Shown: in pieces, positions 20,850 to 26,019 of the stretch | Position numbering within the stretch: position 1 is the stretch's first letter | Layout of the letters: the number at the start of each line of letters is the position of its first letter | Assembly: GCF_000003815.2 (NCBI RefSeq) | Contig: NC_049987.1 | Location: 23,997,236-24,023,254 of the forward strand | Direction: 5' to 3' | Length of the DNA: 26,019 bases | Origin: Branchiostoma floridae | Taxonomy: Eukaryota; Chordata; Leptocardii; Amphioxiformes; Branchiostomatidae | Position numbers and translations under genes: made by a program | The notes under the pieces: model-generated | Told to the model about the DNA's origin: nothing | Databases searched by the model: none | The model's input: the letters and a program-made list of their open reading frames with translations, nothing else

Positions 20850-21980
20850 GCTCTTACTATTCATTAACATTGACTGCACCCTCACTGTTCCTTAACATAG
20901 ACTGTACTCTTACTATTCATTAACATAGACTGTCCCCTTACTGGTCATTAACATAGACTGCACCCTTACTGTTCATTAACATAGACTGCATCCTTACTGT
21001 TCATTAACATAGACTGTACCCTTACTGTTCATTAACATAGACTGTCCCCTTAGCTGTTCATTAACATAGACTGTACCCTTACTGTTCATTAACATAGACT
21101 GTCCCCTTAGCTGTTCATTAACATAGACTGTCCCCTTACTGTTCATTAACATAGACTGTCCCCTTACTGTTCATTAACATAGACTGCCCCCTTACTGTTC
21201 ATTAACATGGACTGTCCCCTTACTGTTCATTAACATAGACTGTCCCTTTACTGTTCATTAACATAGACTGTACCCTTACTGTTCATTAACATAGACTGCC
21301 CCCTTACTGTTCATTAACATGGACTGTACCCTTACTGTTCATTAACATAGACTGTCCCCTTACTGTTCATTAACATAGACTGTCCCCTTAGCTGTTCATT
21401 AACATAGACTGTCCCCTTACTGTTCATTAACATAGACTGTCCCCTTACTGTTCATTAACATAGACTGTCCCCTTACTGTTCATTAACATAGACTGTCCCC
21501 TTACTGTTCATTAACATGGACTGTCCCCTTACTGTTCATTAACATAGACTGTCCCCTTACTGTTCATTAACATAGACTGTACCCTTACTGTTCATTAACA
21601 TAGACTGCACCCTTACTGTTCATTAACATAGACTGTACCCTTACTGTTCATTAACATAGACTGTCCCCTTAGCTGTTCATTAACATAGACTGTCCCCTTA
21701 CTGTTCATTAACATAGACTGTCCCCTTACTGTTCATTAACATAGACTGTCCCCTTACTGTTCATTAACATGGACTGTCCCCTTACTGTTCATTAACATAG
21801 ACTGTCCCCTTACTGTTCATTAACATAGACTGTACCCTTACTGTTCATTAACACAGACTGCACCCTTACTATTCATTAACATAGACTGTATCCTTACTGT
21901 TCATTAACATAGACTGTACCCTTACTGTTCACTAACATAGACTGTGCACTTACTGTTCATTAGCATAGGCTGAATACTTG
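20850..21980. repeat. 28-bp minisatellite, about 40 units
   Basis: The unit is close to cattaacatagactgtcccc followed by ttactgtt. Forty units were counted by the taacat landmark. Variants have tgcacc, tgtacc or tgcccc, acatgg for acatag, and a 29-nt form with ttagctgtt. Units at both ends are more degenerate, as expected for array edges. Series of variants recur in order (about 21383-21660 and 21661-21930), showing block duplication. Confidence 0.95.
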
Positions 21981-22412
21981 TGATGAGATATATGATAACA
22001 TTTTTGTTAATTTTCAAAGGCAATTACATTTGCATCAATATTGAGATATGGATACAATATGGACATCTCAGCGCCGTAAGATTACTCAAGCTGATGACAC
22101 AGTGGCGATTGTATTAGACTTTTCGAATATATACATTCATTACTAATTTGATTCAATTCAACACATGTTCACACAAAAACACGCTTCACAAACGATTATC
22201 AAATGCCAAAATGAAACCACGTCAAATAGCAAGATAGTGATTCTCCTTATGTCGTAGACACTCAATCAATACATGTTTTTGTCTTCCGTGCCATATGCTG
22301 AAAAGCACGGAAGAGACTAGTTCTGCACATCTAATAGTCTGAAACCTTTACAGATTCCCGTCAATCAACTTCTGTACTATTCTGTAGAACTCTCTGAAGC
22401 AGAAACACAAAT
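21981..22412. other. 3' flank of the GTPase gene
   Basis: Likely includes its 3'UTR. A hairpin made of tcttccgtgc and gcacggaaga lies at about 22282-22313. No canonical poly(A) signal was identified on the minus strand. Confidence 0.5.
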
Positions 22413-22661
22413 CTAAAGGCCTGTACCCATCACTGTAGCCTGTTCGTTCACAGCCTTGCTCAGCTCAAGGTCACCCTTCTGGAACACGTCATAACTCACC
22501 AGCCAGTCTTTGATCCACTGCCTGACGTCATCCACCCCCACCAGTCCCACTGTGCGCATCTCCGGGGTGCAGGCAACGAAGTCCGTGAAGAAGATGTCAG
22601 AAGGTTTCACGTCCAGGACCTCGGCGAAGTCAGCTCGGAACTTATCTGTGTTTTCGTTGGT
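22413..22661 (-). CDS. GTPase gene last exon
   Basis: Acceptor cccattag; ends with a TAG after VMGTGL. Encodes the final strand and helix of the G domain (SDIFFTDFVAC, VDDVRQWIKDWL). Confidence 0.85.
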   Translation of the reverse strand, partial: TNENTDKFRADFAEVLDVKPSDIFFTDFVACTPEMRTVGLVGVDDVRQWIKDWLVSYDVFQKGDLELSKAVNEQATVMGTGL

Positions 22662-25600
22662 CTAATGGGAAAAAGAAACGAACGCCACATGTAAACATTG
22701 TTTAGATAATGAAAGATTTAGGCAAGGAAGAGCTTCGGTTGAATGTTTTAAAAATGTTTATGAGGATATATGGATTCAGATACGCGCGCCAAGTAAAACA
22801 TTCAGCAAAAATAAAATACCTTAAAGGCATCGAGAAAACGCCCACACTGGTTGATACAGATCACGAAGGAGCAGTCGAATTTCTTGACCTTCTTTAGTTG
22901 ATCAATGTTCATCTTACTGGGGTCTCCTGTGAATGGCATGACGAGTATGAAGAAACTGGCCAGTCCGCCGCAGTGGTTCACTAGTGTGGCCACCTGGGTA
23001 TCCACTGTGGTCGTGCCGGGAAAGTCCACAATCTGAATATAAAAATGGATAGAAATTTGTTAACGTTATGCTACGACGTTATACGTGCATATGTGCATTG
23101 ATTAAGATATAACGTTATAAATTGATCTCTTGGGTAAAAAAGCATAGACGTATTTGAAAAGGGGATTTTTTTTCAAATGGTTGTTGAAGGGTTTGACAAG
23201 TGACCACAAACGTTAAACATATGTCAACAATGGGTACAAATGATTTTAGAATTCTTACCACCATCCTCTCTGTGCCCCTTGCCTTGTAAAGCACGGCTGT
23301 TTCGGTGTGCTCCTGGAACCCGATGTCTTTCACCTCCATCCCCCAGAGCGTCTTGATGAGTGTCGTCTTGCCTGCGTCTTGCGGCCCGATCAGACCCACG
23401 AAGCAAGTCTTCATGAGCAGCTGACGGATCCGGAACAGGTCACAGGTCATCTGACAGCGTCTCACTGCCTCCTGTTGGGATTCTTTAGTTGCCGTGCCTA
23501 GCTTCTTCCCCCAAGTAGACTCAAATGGATGCTGTTTTGCAATGTAGTCAAACGTTTCATCTAGACATCCAAGCATCTGGAAGAAGCAAATGCGAATCCT
23601 AGGCACGTTACCACCAAACAACATATCTTTATTTATAATAATCTTTATTGTCATCAAAACGACATGTATCAGCTAGCAGACACTTCAGTAGAGGAGGTAT
23701 TTGTTAAGCTTTGTCACAAAGTTAAACGCTTTCATACATAACGCACCTCATACTTGGTCATGAGAGCAGATTCCAGACTGTACACGTCATCGTCCAGTGC
23801 CTTGTCACGGATGGAGTTCTCTTGGTTCACATCCTGCACAGATGGCAGCTCCTCTATCAGCGCCCTGTAATGTAGTATCGGTTTGATGTGGTGGATAATT
23901 TTCAGATATAATATGGACAGAGAATTGTAAATTCAGGACAGAAAGAAGCAAAGTTATAGACAGGTTTAGATTATGAATGAGTTGATTCTTAACTTGCTCT
24001 TACTTGAGAACACCCTTGTAATTCTTTTCCACATCGGTGAAGTAGTTATGAAGCATGATGTTGCCTAGGAGGCTAGCTGAGGTCACTGTAGCACTAAGGA
24101 AGTACTTAGCTCCAGCCATCATGATACGAGCAACGGCGTTAGCTATTGCCTCACCTCCCGTTAGAGCTGTCTTTATGGCCCCGATGTAAAGATAGCCAGC
24201 TCTACCTTGGTAAAGAAAGTATACAAGTAAAGGTTTTAACATTAGTATCTGTTATCTATCAATGTAGAGGCCTGTGTGTCCCAACGGATATGAATATGGA
24301 ACTGCCACAAACCCCCTATACACCGAGAAGTGTGGAACGATTTTCACTTTAGAGGTCCACTATGGAACAATTTGTGATATTGAAAATGTACGAACAGATA
24401 TGCTGTATAAGTAAAGACTTGTCTAAATTCATAAGGAATATGAATTTGTCTATATCACCTAGTTGCATGAAGTGGGGGAACATGGGCTCTATCAGTCTAC
24501 AGAGTTCATCTCTCTCTTTCTTGTACAAACTACATATGATATGTAGTATACAGTCTATTTTGTAAAGCATCGATAAAGCGGGAGTATGTTCCGTTCAAAA
24601 CTGCAAAAACTCAATACTGCAAGGTATGGATGGAGTTTACAGAAATTTTTTAAATGCCAACAGACACCCCACTAGGTACATATCCTCACAGAAGCCTGTG
24701 GTGAGCCATCTGCGGTAGTGTTTTGGTTTAGAAGATCACAGTATCGAAACATGTTTGTATCATGCAATGACGCTGTAATATCCCCCTCCTTAAGCTAAGG
24801 GCACAACCCGCCATACGTGCAAATACGCGACGTCTACGTGCCAAAACGTGGGCAATCTTATGAGATCCGTGAGTGGTAAGTACCGCCTCCGTACGAACTC
24901 GTAGGGAATCCGACGGATTTTGGAGCACGCAGACACGCCTTAGAACTTTACGTGCATGTAAAACTTTGTGTGCCATCGGGCTGTGGATTCGCCCCCCGTA
25001 CGTGCCAGTACGAGCGACGCGCCTGCCCTGTACAGCCTGAACGTTTTTAGAAATACGCGGTGGACGTGGCCTCCCAAAAACGTACGGACAAATTGCAGGT
25101 ACGGCGGGTTGTGCCCTTAGCTTAAATATCGCGCATTTAACGGTATGGCGTAGATTTAAATTTTCTGATTAGTAAATGGTAAGAAAGTCATTTATTGTCC
25201 AGATCCTCCATAGTGCAGCTTTAAGAGAACGCTTACCTGTAACTACCACACCAGCCACCGTTGTAAGCCCTAGAAGCGTTCCCAGCATCCAAGCTGTAAG
25301 ATTCATAGGGTACGACACCTTTAGATGGTCACCGACTTCAGCCACAATCTCACCCACCACAGGTAGCAGCATGTCATCTTGGAGCTTCTTTAGGCCACCA
25401 GATAAGGCTGCTGCCACCATGTCCAAAAGCTCTGGCTTCTTCTTACCTAAACAGTAAGGGCGATAAGTGAAATACCTTGTAATAAAACTTTAAACAGAAG
25501 TGATAAAAATAGGACGAGGAAAGAAATGTGTACCACGTAAATATGCCGAAAACTAACGATTTCTGACGGCACGTCGGCTCTTGTCAAGCTTGTCCAGGTA

Positions 25601-26019
25601 CGTCATCATGGCGTTCTTTGCCAGTTCCTCTTGTCGGATGGATTCTGGCATCATCATCACTGTTGCCAAGCAACGCTGTGTTGCCTTGATGAGCAGTTCC
25701 GGCTTCAAACGTCCAACAGCCAGCTGGCCCAATGTGCAGCCCTTCACCCGCTGTAAAATAGAGTGTAAAAAGTGCTGGTATCATATTTGTCCGCTAAATC
25801 CCTGAGGAATATACTCCATGTATGTGAGCTCTCAGGAGCAGATATCCACATTCTTTTTAACGCAAAATAATATGTGTATGTATATTCCATGTCGCCGCTT
25901 CTTCTATGTTTCGTCCACCAACTACAGCGGGTTCTGTATCACCTTTCTGGCGAATCAGCCATTCAAGGCCACGACAGAAGATTTGATTCCAGAGCGAATT
26001 AGCTTCTTCACTCGTATCG
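22413..26019 (-). CDS. P-loop GTPase with N-terminal helical/hydrophobic module (3' part of gene)
   Basis: Minus-strand exons are about 26019-25926, then 25750-25573, 25446-25237, 24205-24004, 23864-23747, 23576-23259, 23032-22820 and 22661-22413. The last seven give 495 residues with consistent phases (0, 1, 1, 2, 0, 0, 0). Numbered from 25750, residues 1-236 are mostly helical and include hydrophobic stretches (NLTAWMLGTLLGLTTVAGVV, then a Gly/Ala-rich segment). The G domain is C-terminal: G1 GPQDAGKT (300-307), a DFPG G3 (345-348), and NQCG (403-406) where NKxD would be expected. GTP binding is likely; base specificity may be relaxed. The fold suggests the dynamin/IRG side of the TRAFAC GTPases, with membrane association inferred from the hydrophobic segments. 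No specific family is claimed. The 5' end is outside the window. Confidence 0.75.
22820..23032 (-). CDS. GTPase gene exon with DFPG
   Basis: 213 nt, phase 0 to 0. Starts IVDFPGTTTVDT (G3) and ends with FVICINQCG at the G4 position. Confidence 0.85.
23033..23258 (-). other. GTPase gene intron between P-loop and DFPG exons
   Basis: The P-loop exon could read on in frame for a while past its donor, but the acceptor at 23032 restores the DFPG motif, so splicing is preferred. Confidence 0.6.
23259..23576 (-). CDS. GTPase gene exon with P-loop
   Basis: 318 nt, phase 0 to 0, donor GTG/gtaaga. Contains the Walker A/G1 GPQDAGKTT and an HTET segment likely to be switch I. Confidence 0.85.
23747..23864 (-). 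CDS. GTPase gene exon, acidic linker
   Basis: 118 nt, phase 2 to 0. Encodes ALIEELPSVQDVNQENSIRD and an acidic LDDDVYSLESAL segment. Confidence 0.75.
24004..24205 (-). CDS. GTPase gene exon, Gly/Ala-rich hydrophobic segment
   Basis: Acceptor taccaag, donor CTCAA/gtaaga, phase 1 to 2. Encodes AGYLYIGAIKTALTGGEAIA and a hydrophobic run AGAKYFLSATVTSASLLG. Confidence 0.7.
24206..24789 (-). other. GTPase gene intron, part left of the MITE
   Basis: No exon or known repeat recognised. Confidence 0.5.
24790..25125. mobile_element. TTAA-flanked MITE
   Basis: TTAA at 24790-24793 and 25122-25125 encloses perfect 19-bp inverted ends GCTAAGGGCACAACCCGCC, with weaker pairing inwards. It is 336 nt in all and non-coding. 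TTAA duplication is the mark of piggyBac-type insertion, but the terminal bases are not a clear piggyBac match. It sits in a GTPase gene intron. The interior is rich in TACGTGC-like motifs. Confidence 0.8.
25237..25446 (-). CDS. GTPase gene exon, helical with hydrophobic end
   Basis: 210 nt, phase 1 to 1, donor ACAG/gtaagc. Encodes KKPELLDMVAAALSGGLKKL and ends in the hydrophobic WMLGTLLGLTTVAGVVVT. Confidence 0.75.
25573..25750 (-). CDS. GTPase gene exon, helical
   Basis: Acceptor ttttacag, donor CGAC/gtgccg, phase 0 to 1. Encodes LGQLAVGRLKPELLIKATQR and onwards, rich in helix formers. Confidence 0.7.
25926..26019 (-). CDS. GTPase gene, upstream exon (partial)
   Basis: The open frame reads ANSLWNQIFCRGLEWLIRQK, an amphipathic helix with two Trp. 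The donor is uncertain: AAAG/gtgata at 25943 is the better site but gives phase 1, while GCT/gtagtt at 25926 fits phase 0 of the next exon. The right end is cut by the window. Confidence 0.45.

Noticed and set aside
20850-21980. CRISPR-like array
   Set aside because: The units are contiguous 28-mers with no unique spacers, and the genome is a metazoan with introns; it is a minisatellite.
25584-25784. Alternative minus-strand frame through the GTPase exon at 25573-25750
   Set aside because: The other frame gives a helical sequence that joins in phase to the next exon; this frame ends in a stop and fits no donor.
1-26019. tRNA, rRNA or snRNA genes
   Set aside because: No cloverleaf with A and B boxes or known RNA core was recognised by eye; a covariance-model scan would be needed to exclude them.

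Overview
The window looks like nuclear DNA of an invertebrate deuterostome, most probably an amphioxus (Branchiostoma-like). The support is phase-consistent GT-AG introns, tandem immunoglobulin-superfamily genes, an NHL-repeat membrane protein, dense short foldback/MITE elements, microsatellites and one assembly gap. The species call is inference; the gene structures below were built by hand from splice sites, reading phase and comparison of paralogues.

Layout. (1) 97-3765, minus strand: the 5' five exons of an Ig-superfamily membrane gene (paralogue A), running off the left edge. (2) 4729-5611 and 10257-11129: two near-identical mariner-type foldback elements in the same orientation, bracketing region 3. 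(3) 6617-9080, plus strand: a four-exon gene for a predicted type II membrane protein of 580 residues. It has five cytoplasmic repeats carrying paired tyrosines (YSTP-x3-YEEA type), one transmembrane helix, a Ser/Thr-rich stalk and an extracellular NHL beta-propeller. A second diverged repeat pair (6093-6435 and 9746-10065) also flanks it. (4) 11797-19483, minus strand: a complete 11-exon Ig gene (paralogue B, 617 residues): signal peptide, five Ig domains, one transmembrane helix and a tail with SH3- and PDZ-ligand-like motifs. Introns and upstream DNA of A and B are collinear, so the whole gene was duplicated in tandem. (5) 19484-22412: B upstream DNA, a 100-N gap, an AT microsatellite and a roughly 40-copy 28-bp minisatellite. 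(6) 22413-26019, minus strand: the 3' part of an eight-or-more-exon gene for a P-loop GTPase with its G domain at the C-terminus, behind a helical module with hydrophobic segments. A TTAA-flanked MITE sits in one intron.

How it fits together. A and B are cell-surface recognition/adhesion-type proteins, and the NHL protein between them looks like a surface sensor with multivalent phosphotyrosine docking. The GTPase may be a membrane-active, IRG/dynamin-like protein. Nothing in the sequence proves that they share a pathway. The best candidates for something undescribed are the NHL/phosphotyrosine receptor, the exon-by-exon mosaic divergence of the Ig paralogues, the four-arm foldback element and a hammerhead-like RNA fold in a B intron.
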